Shown here piece by piece: positions 53,218 to 61,656 of a stretch of 64,000 nt of DNA; the stretch's first letter is position 1; the number at the start of each line of letters is the position of its first letter. Source of the DNA: Microvirga subterranea (GTDB lineage Bacteria > Pseudomonadota > Alphaproteobacteria > Rhizobiales > Beijerinckiaceae); assembly GCF_003350535.1 (NCBI RefSeq), contig NZ_QQBB01000006.1:186001-250000 (forward strand). Direction: 5' to 3'. The position numbers were made by a program, and so were the translations under genes. The notes under the pieces are model-generated. The model made no database searches, was not told the DNA's origin, and saw only the letters and a program-made list of their open reading frames with translations.

Positions 53218-54588
53218 ATGGCGCGCGACGTATCCGATGCGACTCCCATCGGCGCGCGGTCCGAGCTCGTCGAGTGGATCGCATCCGGCGAGAAGCCGCG
53301 CGAGAGCTGGCGGCTCGGGACGGAGCACGAGAAGGTTCCCTTCTACAAGGCCGACGCCACGCCCGTCCCTTACGAGGGCGAGCGGGGCATCCGTGCCCTG
53401 CTCGAAGGCATGCAGGGCCTCACCGGCTGGCAGCCGATCATCGAGAACGGCCACCCGATCGGCCTCGCCGACGAGGAGGGCGGCGGCGCCATCTCGCTCG
53501 AGCCGGGCGGGCAGTTCGAGCTGTCCGGCGCGCCCCTGAAGACTCTGCACGAGACGGCGGCCGAGACCGCGCTGCACCTGGAGCAGGTCAAGGCCATCGG
53601 CGAGCGTCTCGGGGTCGGCTTCCTGACGCTGGGCATGAGCCCGCTCTGGACGCGGGCGCAGACGCCGGTCATGCCGAAGGCGCGCTACCGCATCATGACG
53701 GACTACATGCCGAAGGTCGGCACGCTCGGCCTCGACATGATGTACCGCACCGCCACCGTGCAGGTGAATATGGACTACGCGTCCGAGGCCGACATGGTGA
53801 AGAAGCTGCGGGTGTCGCTCGCCCTGCAGCCCGTCGCCACCGCGATCTTCGCCAACTCGCCCTTCACCGACGGCAGGCCGAACGGGTTCCTGTCCATGCG
53901 TTCCCAGATCTGGCGCGACACGGACCGCGACCGCACGGGCATGATGGCCTTCGCGTTCGAGGACGGGTTCGGCTACGAGCGCTATGTCGACTGGGCGCTC
54001 GACGTGCCCATGTATTTCGTCAAGCGCGACTCGACCTATCATGACGTTGCCGGGGCCTCGTTCCGCGACCTCTTCGCCGGCAAGCTCGCGCAGCTCCCGG
54101 GCGAGCGGGCCACCCAGTCCGACTGGGCGAACCACGTCTCGACCCTTTTCCCGGAGGTGCGCCTCAAGCGCTATCTCGAGATGCGCGGCGCCGATGTGGG
54201 CGGACCCGAGCACATCACCGCCCTGTCGGCCTTCTGGACCGGCCTCCTCTACGACGAGGCGGCGCTCGACGGAGCCTGGGAACTCGTGAAGGCCTGGAGC
54301 GCCGAGGAGCGGGAGCGCCTTCGTGTGGACGTGCCGAAGCAAGCCTTGCGGGCAACCATCGGCGGTCGCTCGGTGCAGGATGTCGCCCGCGACGCGCTGG
54401 CCCTGTCGCGGCAGGGGCTCGCCCGGCGCGGCTGCCGCGACGCCCAGGGGCGCGATGAGACGCATCACCTCGACCATGCCGGCGAGATCGTGGAGACGGG
54501 CCGCACGATCGCCGAGCGCCTGCTCGAGCGCTATCATGGCGCCTGGGGCGGCTCGGTCCTTCCGGCCTTCCGCGAATGCGTGTTCTGA
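53218..54588 (+). CDS. gshA: Glutamate--cysteine ligase
   Basis: Rate-limiting step of glutathione synthesis. 456 residues, the plant/alphaproteobacterial type. Signatures are RLGTEHEKVPFY, ISLEPGGQFELSG, MMYRTATVQVNMDY and RDSTYHDVAG. The two Cys near the C-terminus (RRGCRDA and REC at residue about 454) may be redox-active as in plant enzymes, but that is inference. It has its own strong ribosome site (GAGGTG). gshB is not in the window. Confidence 0.93.
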   Translation: MARDVSDATPIGARSELVEWIASGEKPRESWRLGTEHEKVPFYKADATPVPYEGERGIRALLEGMQGLTGWQPIIENGHPIGLADEEGGGAISLEPGGQFELSGAPLKTLHETAAETALHLEQVKAIGERLGVGFLTLGMSPLWTRAQTPVMPKARYRIMTDYMPKVGTLGLDMMYRTATVQVNMDYASEADMVKKLRVSLALQPVATAIFANSPFTDGRPNGFLSMRSQIWRDTDRDRTGMMAFAFEDGFGYERYVDWALDVPMYFVKRDSTYHDVAGASFRDLFAGKLAQLPGERATQSDWANHVSTLFPEVRLKRYLEMRGADVGGPEHITALSAFWTGLLYDEAALDGAWELVKAWSAEERERLRVDVPKQALRATIGGRSVQDVARDALALSRQGLARRGCRDAQGRDETHHLDHAGEIVETGRTIAERLLERYHGAWGGSVLPAFRECVF

Positions 54589-54606
54589 GACCCTGCGGGC
54601 AGCGGC

Positions 54607-56100
54607 TCAGGCCGCGCTCGCGATGGACACCCGGTTGCGGCCGTCGAGCTTCGCCTGGTAGAGTGCCTGGTCGGCGAGGCTCACCAGCATCTTCGGATCG
54701 GCATCCAGAAGCTCGAAGGCGGGCTTGAGCGTCGCCATGCCGATGCTGATCGTCAGGACGCATGCGGGGTGATTCCCGTTGTGCGGGATGGCGAGCGCTT
54801 CGACGGCGGAGCGCACGTCCTCGGCGACCATGCAGGCGCCCGTGGCGTCGGTCGCCGGCAGAAGCACGGCAATCTCCTCGCCCCCGTACCGCGCCACGAG
54901 ATCGCCGGGGCGCTTGATTGTATCGCGGAGGATCCGGGCGACCGTCTGCAGGCACTGGTCGCCTGCCTGATGCCCGTAATGGTCGTTGAAGCGCTTGAAG
55001 CGGTCGAGGTCCATGAGCAGCAGGGACAGGGGCGTGTTGTGACGGGCGGCACGGTTCCATTCCGCCTCGAGGGCCTTGTCGAAGGTGCGCCGGTTCGCAA
55101 GGCCGGTCAGGCCGTCGGTCGCCGCCAGGACGGAGAGCTCGGCCTCCGCCCGCTCGCGTCGCCTGAGCTGTCCCGACAGGCTCCAGCCGAGGCAGGCGAT
55201 GACGGCGACCAGGAGCAGGATGCCGACCGAGCGGAAGACGAACTCCTGGTTCCAGTCCGCCAGCGCCTGGTCTTCGCTGACCGAGGCGAGCACGCCGATC
55301 GGAAAGATGTGGTTGCGCTGGTAGCCGCCGATGCGTTTGACGCCGTCGATGGGCGAAACATATTCGAAAGAACCCGACGAGACGCCGATCTTGAACCAGG
55401 GTTCATAGGAGACGTTTCGACCCACCGCCGCCTCGCGATAGGGATAACGCGAGAGGAGCGTGCCGTCCGCGTGGAACAGCGTGATGGTGCCCTCGCTCCC
55501 CACGTCGAACCGCCCGAAGAAGCTCGCGAAGTAGACATGCGGGATGCTGGCGACGACGACGCCTCCGAAGCTGCCGTCGGGCCTGTTGAAGCGGCGGGAG
55601 AGCGTCAGCACCCAGTCGCTGCCGAGCGGATCGCGGATGAGCGGGCCGAAGAACCATCCGCTGGAACCGGATGTGCTGTGATGCCGGAAGAACGCCAGGT
55701 CACGGCCGTTGACCTTGAAGCGGTGCCCCGGCAGCGAACTGCCGAGGAGGGTGCCGTCGGTGCCGTAGATCGTCAGGGACTTGAAGCGCCGCAGGGTCTG
55801 GATCCGCTCGGAGAGGAACGGGTCCATTTCGGTGATCACCTCCGGCGAGCTGCCATCGTACTCGATGCGGTCGACGATATCGACGAGGATCGCGTCCGCC
55901 AGCTCGAAGGTGTCCTCCGCGTGCTGAACCAGGGACTTGGCGAGGTTCGCAACCTCGGATTCGATCCGCACGAATTCCTCGTGGCGCTCCGCCCAGTCCC
56001 GCCAGCCTTCGATCGCCACGATGGTGAGGCACACGGCCAGGACGAAGGCCTTGAGCCATGCGGCTGAGGAGAGGGATCTAAAGTATCCTGTGATCCGCAT
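54607..56100 (-). CDS. Diguanylate cyclase with extracytoplasmic Cache-type sensor
   Basis: 497 residues. A membrane helix lies at about 13-31, then an extracytoplasmic region of about 250 residues that looks like a PDC/dCache sensor (SLTIYGTDGTLLGSSLPG, DWVLTLSRRFNRPDGSFGG). The second helix is at about 290-312 (ILLLVAVIACLGWSLSG), with the GGDEF domain at 335-495. The active loop is RYGGEEIAVLL, acceptable for activity, and an inhibitory RxxD site (RPGD) lies five residues upstream. It should make c-di-GMP with product feedback. The gene starts 21 nt after the SMR exporter gene on the same strand, so it may share its riboswitch-controlled transcript. Confidence 0.9.
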   Translation of the reverse strand: MRITGYFRSLSSAAWLKAFVLAVCLTIVAIEGWRDWAERHEEFVRIESEVANLAKSLVQHAEDTFELADAILVDIVDRIEYDGSSPEVITEMDPFLSERIQTLRRFKSLTIYGTDGTLLGSSLPGHRFKVNGRDLAFFRHHSTSGSSGWFFGPLIRDPLGSDWVLTLSRRFNRPDGSFGGVVVASIPHVYFASFFGRFDVGSEGTITLFHADGTLLSRYPYREAAVGRNVSYEPWFKIGVSSGSFEYVSPIDGVKRIGGYQRNHIFPIGVLASVSEDQALADWNQEFVFRSVGILLLVAVIACLGWSLSGQLRRRERAEAELSVLAATDGLTGLANRRTFDKALEAEWNRAARHNTPLSLLLMDLDRFKRFNDHYGHQAGDQCLQTVARILRDTIKRPGDLVARYGGEEIAVLLPATDATGACMVAEDVRSAVEALAIPHNGNHPACVLTISIGMATLKPAFELLDADPKMLVSLADQALYQAKLDGRNRVSIASAA

Positions 56101-56121
56101 GGCCGTGCGATGCGCTCCGAG

Positions 56122-56439
56122 CTAGCCGGACGCGAGCTTCAGGCCGAGAATGCCGGCCACGATCAGCCCGATGCAGGCAAGGCGCATTGCGGTCGCGGGT
56201 TCGCCCAGGAGGTAGATGCCGAGGATCGCCGTTCCGACGGTGCCGATGCCGGTCCAAACGGCGTAGCCGGTTCCGACCGGAAGGGTCTTGAGGGCGAGGC
56301 CGAGCAGGATGACGCTCACGAGCATGCTGGCTGCGGTCAGCACCGTTGGGACAGGGCGCGTGAAGCCATCCGTGTATTTCAAGCCGATTGCCCAGCCGAT
56401 CTCGAAGAGGCCAGCGAGAAACAGGTAAGTCCATGCCAT
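56122..56439 (-). CDS. sugE: SMR-family guanidinium exporter, SugE/Gdx type
   Basis: 105 residues, four membrane helices. The catalytic Glu is in [17 protein letters not shown] (residue 13). The W/K/T pattern after it belongs to the SugE/Gdx branch, which exchanges guanidinium for protons, and not the EmrE multidrug branch. Other signatures are [19 protein letters not shown]. The guanidine-II riboswitch lies directly upstream and supports this substrate. Confidence 0.93.
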   Translation of the reverse strand: MAWTYLFLAGLFEIGWAIGLKYTDGFTRPVPTVLTAASMLVSVILLGLALKTLPVGTGYAVWTGIGTVGTAILGIYLLGEPATAMRLACIGLIVAGILGLKLASG

Positions 56440-56456
56440 GACAGGGCTCCGTCACA

Positions 56457-56508
56457 GGCAGGGCCGTCCCCACCGATCGCCGGGAAGCACGAGGTCGTCC
56501 CCGTACCT
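56457..56508 (-). promoter_or_regulatory. Guanidine-II (mini-ykkC) riboswitch
   Basis: On the minus strand two hairpins precede the exporter. P1 (56508-56485) is a 10-bp stem with an ACGA tetraloop; P2 (56474-56457) is a 7-bp stem with an ACGG tetraloop. Both loops are flanked by GG/CC closing pairs, exactly as in the mini-ykkC consensus of two ACGR loops. The linker is 10 nt, and P2 ends 17 nt before the ATG at 56439, next to the CGGAG ribosome site. Guanidinium is known to dock the two loops and free the ribosome site. Confidence 0.85.
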
Positions 56509-56513
56509 CTTTA

Positions 56514-56542
56514 GATATAGGGGAAAGATCTTAACGGCTCAA
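56514..56542 (-). promoter_or_regulatory. Promoter of the guanidine exporter transcript
   Basis: On the minus strand, TTGAGC (56542-56537) and TATATC (56519-56514) are separated by exactly 17 nt. The predicted start is near 56507, only a base or so from the first riboswitch hairpin, which is the expected layout for a very short leader. Confidence 0.6.
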
Positions 56543-56620
56543 TCTGTCGCCAGGCTTGAGCAAGTGCAAAGATGACTTTGCCAAATCCCAAAATCGTGAG
56601 CACCAACGGGTTAGTGGGAC

Positions 56621-56950
56621 TTACTGCTGCTCGGCCTGCGTCTGGGACGGGATACTTTGTTCCTCGGCCGTCGGGCTTCCCTGCCCGAGGCGGGCGAGAG
56701 GATTGAAAGGGGCATAGATCTGATGCTTCCACGCGTCGCCGCAATTGATGCAGATGGAGCGCATCATGTGGTTGCTCTGCTCGAGGCGCCGCAGAAGCCG
56801 CTCCTGGCGCTCCTTGGCGTCGTTGGGCTCCATCTCGTAACCGGACGGGCGCACGACGAGGCGCATGGGGTCCGACCCTGGAGCATCCTGGGCGAAGGCG
56901 GCCCCCGTGAGGGACGCGATGACCGCGGCGGCAAGGGCCGTTCTCTTCAT
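56621..56950 (-). CDS. Small exported protein with CxxC motif
   Basis: 109 residues. Signal peptide MKRTALAAAVIASLTGAAFA. The mature protein is charged and helical (NDAKERQERLLRRLEQSNHM), then has one CINCGDAW motif that could be redox-active or bind metal/heme-like ligand, and a Gln/Ser tail. I do not recognise the family. The start at 56950 is set by the signal peptide. Confidence 0.7.
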   Translation of the reverse strand: MKRTALAAAVIASLTGAAFAQDAPGSDPMRLVVRPSGYEMEPNDAKERQERLLRRLEQSNHMMRSICINCGDAWKHQIYAPFNPLARLGQGSPTAEEQSIPSQTQAEQQ

Positions 56951-57156
56951 TCGCTCATCCTGTAAGATTCTTGCAATTGCCACAGGACTCCAGACGGAGG
57001 TGCTTCGTCAACCCCCGAAGGCGCGGTATGGGGACGCCCCTAGGAGCGATGCGAACTCCGCTTTTGGAGCAGACCACCATGCAGGCACGATCAAGCCCGT
57101 CCCAGGAGAGCTGGAACGGGCCAGTGACTCGACAAGGACCTTCTACTCGGTCCCGA

Positions 57157-59607
57157 TCAGATGACGTGCAGGTCGAAATGGGTCAGCGCGAGCCCCTTCG
57201 ACAATTGCGCGAACTGGACCGCCTTGGCGGCGCCGGTGCCGTCGGAGTCGTAGAGCAGCGCACCGGTCGCCTTGTTGTAGATGATCTTGTCGTTCGCATC
57301 GTGCGCCTTAAACCCGACCCAGAACGCGTCCTTGGACAGGATGCCCTTCTTGAGCTTCGTGAAGGCGCTCTTGGCGAGATAGAGCGTGTCGTCGCGGACG
57401 TTGTAGTCCAGGATCTTGTCGACGCTCGCCTTGCTCGGGCGCTTGTCGAACACGAAGGAGTCGGCGCCGAAGCCGCCTTTCAGGACGTCCCTGCCGGTTG
57501 CGGTGTAGAGCGTGTCGTCGCCGACGCCGCCTTCGAGCGTGCCGCCCGACTCGCTGCTTACCAGAACCACGCCCTTGGTCTTGGTTCCACCCTTCTCGTT
57601 CTTCACGTCGACGACCTTGATCGTGAAGGTCTTGTCGTATGAGAGCCCTCCCTGATCCGTCACGCTGAGGGTGACCTGGTGCGAGGTCTTGGTCTCGTAG
57701 TCAATGATCGCGCCGGCGCGCACCTGGAGCTGGTTGCCCACCACTTGGAACTTGGCGTCCGGATCGCTTTTGATCGAGTAGGCGAGCGTGTCGCCCGCAT
57801 TGGGGTCGGTGGCGCTCAGAAGGCCGATATACTGCCCGCCGGCGGCGTTCTCCTTGATCGACGTGCCGGACAGGGAGAGGTTCGTCGGAGCCACGTTCGT
57901 GGAGCCTTCAGACACATCGTTGACCGCGATGGTGAAGACCTTGTCGTAGGACAGCCCGCCCTGGTCCGTCACCCGGACCGTCACCTGGTGCGCGGTCTTG
58001 GTCTCGTAGTCGAGAACCGCGCCGTTCCGGACCTGGAGCTGGTTGTTCACGATCTGGAACTTGGCGTCCTGATCGGCAACGATCGCATAGGTGAAGCTGT
58101 CGCCCGTGTTGGGATCGCTTGCGCCCAGCATTCCGATGACGGTGCCGCCGGCGCTGTTCTCGTTGATGGACGCATTGGAGAGCGTGACATCCGTCGGGGC
58201 CGCATTGGTCGGTGGTGGGGGAGGAGGTGTTGCGCCGAGGGCGACGGTCTGGTCGATGAACCGGGCGAACTGAACGTTCCGCAGCACGTCCACGCCGTCG
58301 CCTCCCTCGCGCGCATCCGTAATCGTGAAGCTGCCGTCGCTGTTCGCCACGATCGCGTAGTTGGCGCTCGAGCCGGAGAAAGCGGCCGTGTTGTCGCCCG
58401 CACCACCGTCGACCGTGTCGTTGCCGGTGCCGCCGGTGAGGAGGTCGGCCCCGTCGCCGCCCGTCAGGGAATCCTGGCCCGCGCCGCCCCAAAGGGTGTC
58501 GTTGCCGGCGCCGCCATTGAGGGTGTCGTTGTGATAGCCGCCGTCGAGCTTGTCGGCCGCGGTCGTGCCGGTTCGGTTCAGACCCGCTACATGGGCAGGG
58601 CTGCTGTAGTTGTAGGCCACCACCGCATTGGCCGGCTTGTTCTGCGTGGTAAAGTCCGTCGGCTGAACGCCGTTGGCTTCCGGATTCTCGAAGGGATGGT
58701 AGCTCCACAGGAAGGCGCCATCGAGCCATTGGCCGCCGTGGGTGGTCATCACCTTGAACAATGCCGTGTAGGCGTCCTGCTGCTCCTGGTAATCGACGGT
58801 GCCGCCGTCGGCCCAGAGGCCCGGGTTCATGGCGTTGCCGTCGCGGCTGCGATAGCCAACTTCGGTGAAGATGATCTTCTTGCCGTATTGCTCGGACAGG
58901 GACTTGTAGTAGTCGATCGCGGACTTGCCGCCATAAACCTGGTTGACCCAGCTGTTCGTCGAGGGCTGGATCCATCCGTTGACCAGCTGATCAACCGTCG
59001 GATTTGTGTTGTTGACCACGAGCGGAATGTAGGCGTCAACGCCGATGTAATCGACTTGGTCCCAGAAGCTCACCTGGGCCACCTCGTCATAGGTCGACGC
59101 ATAGGTGACGAGGCCGCTATAGACGCTTTTGACGGCGGCGATCAGATCGATCCATTTGGCGCGATACTGCGAGCCGCTCATGCTCTTCAGCTCCGTGCCG
59201 ATGCAGAGCATAGGCGCGCCGGTCTCCTGGGCGAGTTGCGCGTACTGCACCATCATCGCCTTGTAGTTCCGGAACCACTCGTCCGGGTTCGTCGGGGCGA
59301 TTTCGGCGCGCCAGGTGTAGTCGAGGGACTCCACATGGGGCTTGAGCATCACGTTCATGCCGCGCGACGTGACATCAAGCATCGCCGCCTTGGTCTGGGC
59401 GATGGTCTCGCTGCGATACTGCTTCAGCTCCATCGTGTTGCTGTATTTGTTGTCCATGTAGAAGGACGGGATGATCGCGACCGAGCTCGCGCCGGTCGTC
59501 CTGATCTGGTCGAACGCCACGTCGGCCGTCCCCGTGCCCCAGTTGCCGCCCCAATACGAGGGCAGGCTGATGCCCTCCCATGTGAAGATCTTCTCGCCTG
59601 TCGGCAT
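57157..59607 (-). CDS. Secreted GH113-like glycoside hydrolase with RTX and cadherin repeats
   Basis: 816 residues without a signal peptide. A TIM-barrel enzyme domain spans about 10-345: acid/base Glu in [13 protein letters not shown], nucleophile Glu in [13 protein letters not shown], with [12 protein letters not shown] between. This pattern suits GH113 (beta-mannanase and relatives). RTX nonapeptides follow at about 355-415 ([19 protein letters not shown]). Two nearly identical cadherin-like domains (about 475-575, 580-680) are each marked by ETKT-HQVT and DQGGLSYDK. The C-terminal module [18 protein letters not shown] resembles that of the other RTX protein. Probably exported by a type I system and folded by calcium outside the cell. 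Confidence 0.83.
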   Translation of the reverse strand: MPTGEKIFTWEGISLPSYWGGNWGTGTADVAFDQIRTTGASSVAIIPSFYMDNKYSNTMELKQYRSETIAQTKAAMLDVTSRGMNVMLKPHVESLDYTWRAEIAPTNPDEWFRNYKAMMVQYAQLAQETGAPMLCIGTELKSMSGSQYRAKWIDLIAAVKSVYSGLVTYASTYDEVAQVSFWDQVDYIGVDAYIPLVVNNTNPTVDQLVNGWIQPSTNSWVNQVYGGKSAIDYYKSLSEQYGKKIIFTEVGYRSRDGNAMNPGLWADGGTVDYQEQQDAYTALFKVMTTHGGQWLDGAFLWSYHPFENPEANGVQPTDFTTQNKPANAVVAYNYSSPAHVAGLNRTGTTAADKLDGGYHNDTLNGGAGNDTLWGGAGQDSLTGGDGADLLTGGTGNDTVDGGAGDNTAAFSGSSANYAIVANSDGSFTITDAREGGDGVDVLRNVQFARFIDQTVALGATPPPPPPTNAAPTDVTLSNASINENSAGGTVIGMLGASDPNTGDSFTYAIVADQDAKFQIVNNQLQVRNGAVLDYETKTAHQVTVRVTDQGGLSYDKVFTIAVNDVSEGSTNVAPTNLSLSGTSIKENAAGGQYIGLLSATDPNAGDTLAYSIKSDPDAKFQVVGNQLQVRAGAIIDYETKTSHQVTLSVTDQGGLSYDKTFTIKVVDVKNEKGGTKTKGVVLVSSESGGTLEGGVGDDTLYTATGRDVLKGGFGADSFVFDKRPSKASVDKILDYNVRDDTLYLAKSAFTKLKKGILSKDAFWVGFKAHDANDKIIYNKATGALLYDSDGTGAAKAVQFAQLSKGLALTHFDLHVI

Positions 59608-59700
59608 GGTGCTCTCCCCCTTATGTCAAGCCCTGCGAAGGCCGGTGGAGCGACCTCGCAGAACCGAAAACAGAGGAAATGTTATAAAATAATATTTCGG

Positions 59701-59733
59701 GTTTAAACTCTTAATTCGGCATAAGAATGTCAA
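59701..59733 (-). promoter_or_regulatory. AT-rich putative promoter of the GH/RTX gene
   Basis: A perfect TTGACA on the minus strand (59733-59728) and a PmeI-like GTTTAAAC palindrome (59708-59701) lie in an unusually AT-rich 70-bp stretch upstream of the gene. No -10 box at ideal distance follows, so the call is weak. Confidence 0.3.
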
Positions 59734-59875
59734 AAATGTCGCGGCCATTTGGCCTAGGCCGTTCGGCCGGCTCCCCTGAAGGATGACCGCGAAAGAGTGC
59801 CTTCTCGGCAATGGGCCCGATGCTACGCTCAATTCGCATAAACTTGAGCTTCGAGGGGAGGCTCGGGAGGCGTGA

Positions 59876-60706
59876 ATGGTGCAGCGCGGCGATGATGTCC
59901 GAGATCACTATGCAAGTCCGGACATTATTGACCGGGTCCTGGCAGCAGTTGCGGAGGCGGGTCACCGCACGGATCAGCTGGCTGCCGAAATGCTCTATCC
60001 TTTTGACCAGCTCCATGGCCGGGAAATCGTTGCCACCAGGGAGCATGTGGCGCGACTGAGGCTGACGCCGGGCATGCATGTGCTCGATGTGGGAAGCGGC
60101 ATCGGCGGCCCTGCGCGCTACATCGCTCAGACATACGACGTGATGGTGACGGGCATCGACGTCACGCCCGAATTCGTGGCCACGGCGAACGAGCTCACGC
60201 GGCGCTGCGGGCTTGACACGAAGGTGTCGTTCCTCGAGGCGGATGCGCTCGCGCTGCCTTTCGCCGATAACTCTTTCGACGCCGCCCTCTGCCTCTATGT
60301 GGGCATGAACGTGGTCGACAAGGCCCATCTCTGCCGGGAGATCCGCCGCGTGCTGAAGCCCGGCGGACACCTCGTTTGGAGCGAGGCCGCCCTCGGGCCC
60401 GTCGGCCCGGTCCGCTTTCCCGTTCCCTGGGCGCGGTTCCCCTCGGCCAGCTTCCTGGTTCCCCCACAGGTCCTGCAGCAGACCTTCACCAAGGCCGGCT
60501 TCCACATCATCGAGTTCGTCGACGAGACGGAGCGCTTCATCGCGCCCGCGTCGCAATCCGGCGAAATGCCGCCTGCGCCGGGGGCGCAGCAGGTCGCCAA
60601 TCAGGTCGTCCTCGGCAGCGACTTCATCGAGCGGCGGCAGAACTTCGTCCGCAACCTGATGGAAGGCCGCCTCGTCAGCATCCTCATCGAGGCCGTGAAG
60701 GCCTGA
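59876..60706 (+). CDS. SAM-dependent methyltransferase, class I
   Basis: 276 residues. SAM motif I is VLDVGSGIGGPARYIAQ, with IDVTPEFVATANEL and DNSFDAALCLYVGMNV after it. The N-terminal DHYASPDIIDRVLAAV and the Leu-Tyr-Pro-Phe-Asp-Gln segment LYPFDQLHGRE resemble tocopherol/sarcosine-dimethylglycine and arsenite-like methyltransferases. The substrate cannot be deduced. It stands alone, divergent from the GH/RTX gene. Confidence 0.82.
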   Translation: MVQRGDDVRDHYASPDIIDRVLAAVAEAGHRTDQLAAEMLYPFDQLHGREIVATREHVARLRLTPGMHVLDVGSGIGGPARYIAQTYDVMVTGIDVTPEFVATANELTRRCGLDTKVSFLEADALALPFADNSFDAALCLYVGMNVVDKAHLCREIRRVLKPGGHLVWSEAALGPVGPVRFPVPWARFPSASFLVPPQVLQQTFTKAGFHIIEFVDETERFIAPASQSGEMPPAPGAQQVANQVVLGSDFIERRQNFVRNLMEGRLVSILIEAVKA

Positions 60707-60790
60707 CGGCGTCCATGGACCTGCCGGACGGAACGGTCGCGCGTCCATTTCCGTTAGCGTGGCAGGTCGAGACCTGAACGCGAGGGCATC

Positions 60791-61036
60791 ATGCTGACCA
60801 AGGAGGATCTGAACTCTCCAGCTCATCTCAAGTATGAGGAGGTGGGCGTGACCATCGACCGGGAGCACCGCGACTGGGGCGGCGCGCGCGAATTTCCCTC
60901 CCTGCGTGAGGCCGTTCACGCCGCGATGACCGAAGAGGCTCCTGCGGGAAGGCATGCGGTAGTCCGCGCGGCCTCCGGCCATGTGCTCGAACCCGACCAT
61001 CTCGAGGAGATCTGGGCGAGCGTTCAGGGGCCCTGA
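60791..61036 (+). CDS. Small hypothetical protein
   Basis: 81 residues, soluble and acidic. It shows TIDREHRDWGGAREFPSLREAV and a C-terminal HLEEIW. No known domain recognised. Good codon use and an AAGGAGG-like stretch just after the start support a real gene. It converges on the YqaA gene. Confidence 0.6.
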   Translation: MLTKEDLNSPAHLKYEEVGVTIDREHRDWGGAREFPSLREAVHAAMTEEAPAGRHAVVRAASGHVLEPDHLEEIWASVQGP

Positions 61037-61045
61037 AGCCCTGTC

Positions 61046-61483
61046 TCACATCCAGCCGAAGCCGAGCGCCCCGACCATGAGATAGCGGACCGTCTTCGCA
61101 ACAGTTACGAGAAGGATGAAGACGGGCAGCGGCTCGCGCAGCACCCCCGCCACGATCGTCAGCGGGTCCCCGATCACCGGCATCCAGGAGAGCAGCAGCG
61201 TCCAGCGCCCGTAGCGGTGATACCATCCCTCTGCCTTGGCCATCTGCTCCCGCTTCACCGGAAACCAGCGCCGCCCCTCGAAGCGAGCCAGGAAGCGGCC
61301 GAGAAACCAGTTCACGATCGACCCGAGCACGTTTCCGGTGCTCGCGACCGCGATCAGGAGCCAGACCGGGTATCGATCCGACACGAGCATGCCGAACAGC
61401 ACCGCTTCCGATTGGAGCGGAAACAGCGTGGCGGACAGGAAGGCCGCGGCGAAGAGGCCGCCGTATTCGGCGATATGGGGCAT
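61046..61483 (-). CDS. YqaA/DedA-like inner-membrane protein
   Basis: 145 residues with four membrane segments. FLSATLFPLQSEAVLFGML and NVLGSIVNWFLGRF, then WMPVIGDPLTIVAGVLREP, match YqaA/SNARE-associated (DedA superfamily) proteins, which are linked to membrane lipid handling. The start could also be 61537; 61483 fits the family N-terminus better. Confidence 0.82.
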   Translation of the reverse strand: MPHIAEYGGLFAAAFLSATLFPLQSEAVLFGMLVSDRYPVWLLIAVASTGNVLGSIVNWFLGRFLARFEGRRWFPVKREQMAKAEGWYHRYGRWTLLLSWMPVIGDPLTIVAGVLREPLPVFILLVTVAKTVRYLMVGALGFGWM

Positions 61484-61656
61484 CTGGGGCGTGCGTCCGG
61501 AGGGCTGGGTGGGTGAGCCACTAGCACGGAACGGCATGGCCGTTACAGGAGCCTTTGCCGCATGGGGCGCGGGCAACCGCCGTGAAGCCTTGCGCGTTGT
61601 CATGCCTTGATGGGCGAAGGAGATGTCGGGTGCAGGACATGAACAGGGTGAGGGAT

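Noticed and set aside
56440-56456. Separate small leader peptide before the SMR gene
   Set aside because: The short stretch is explained by the riboswitch and the ribosome site.
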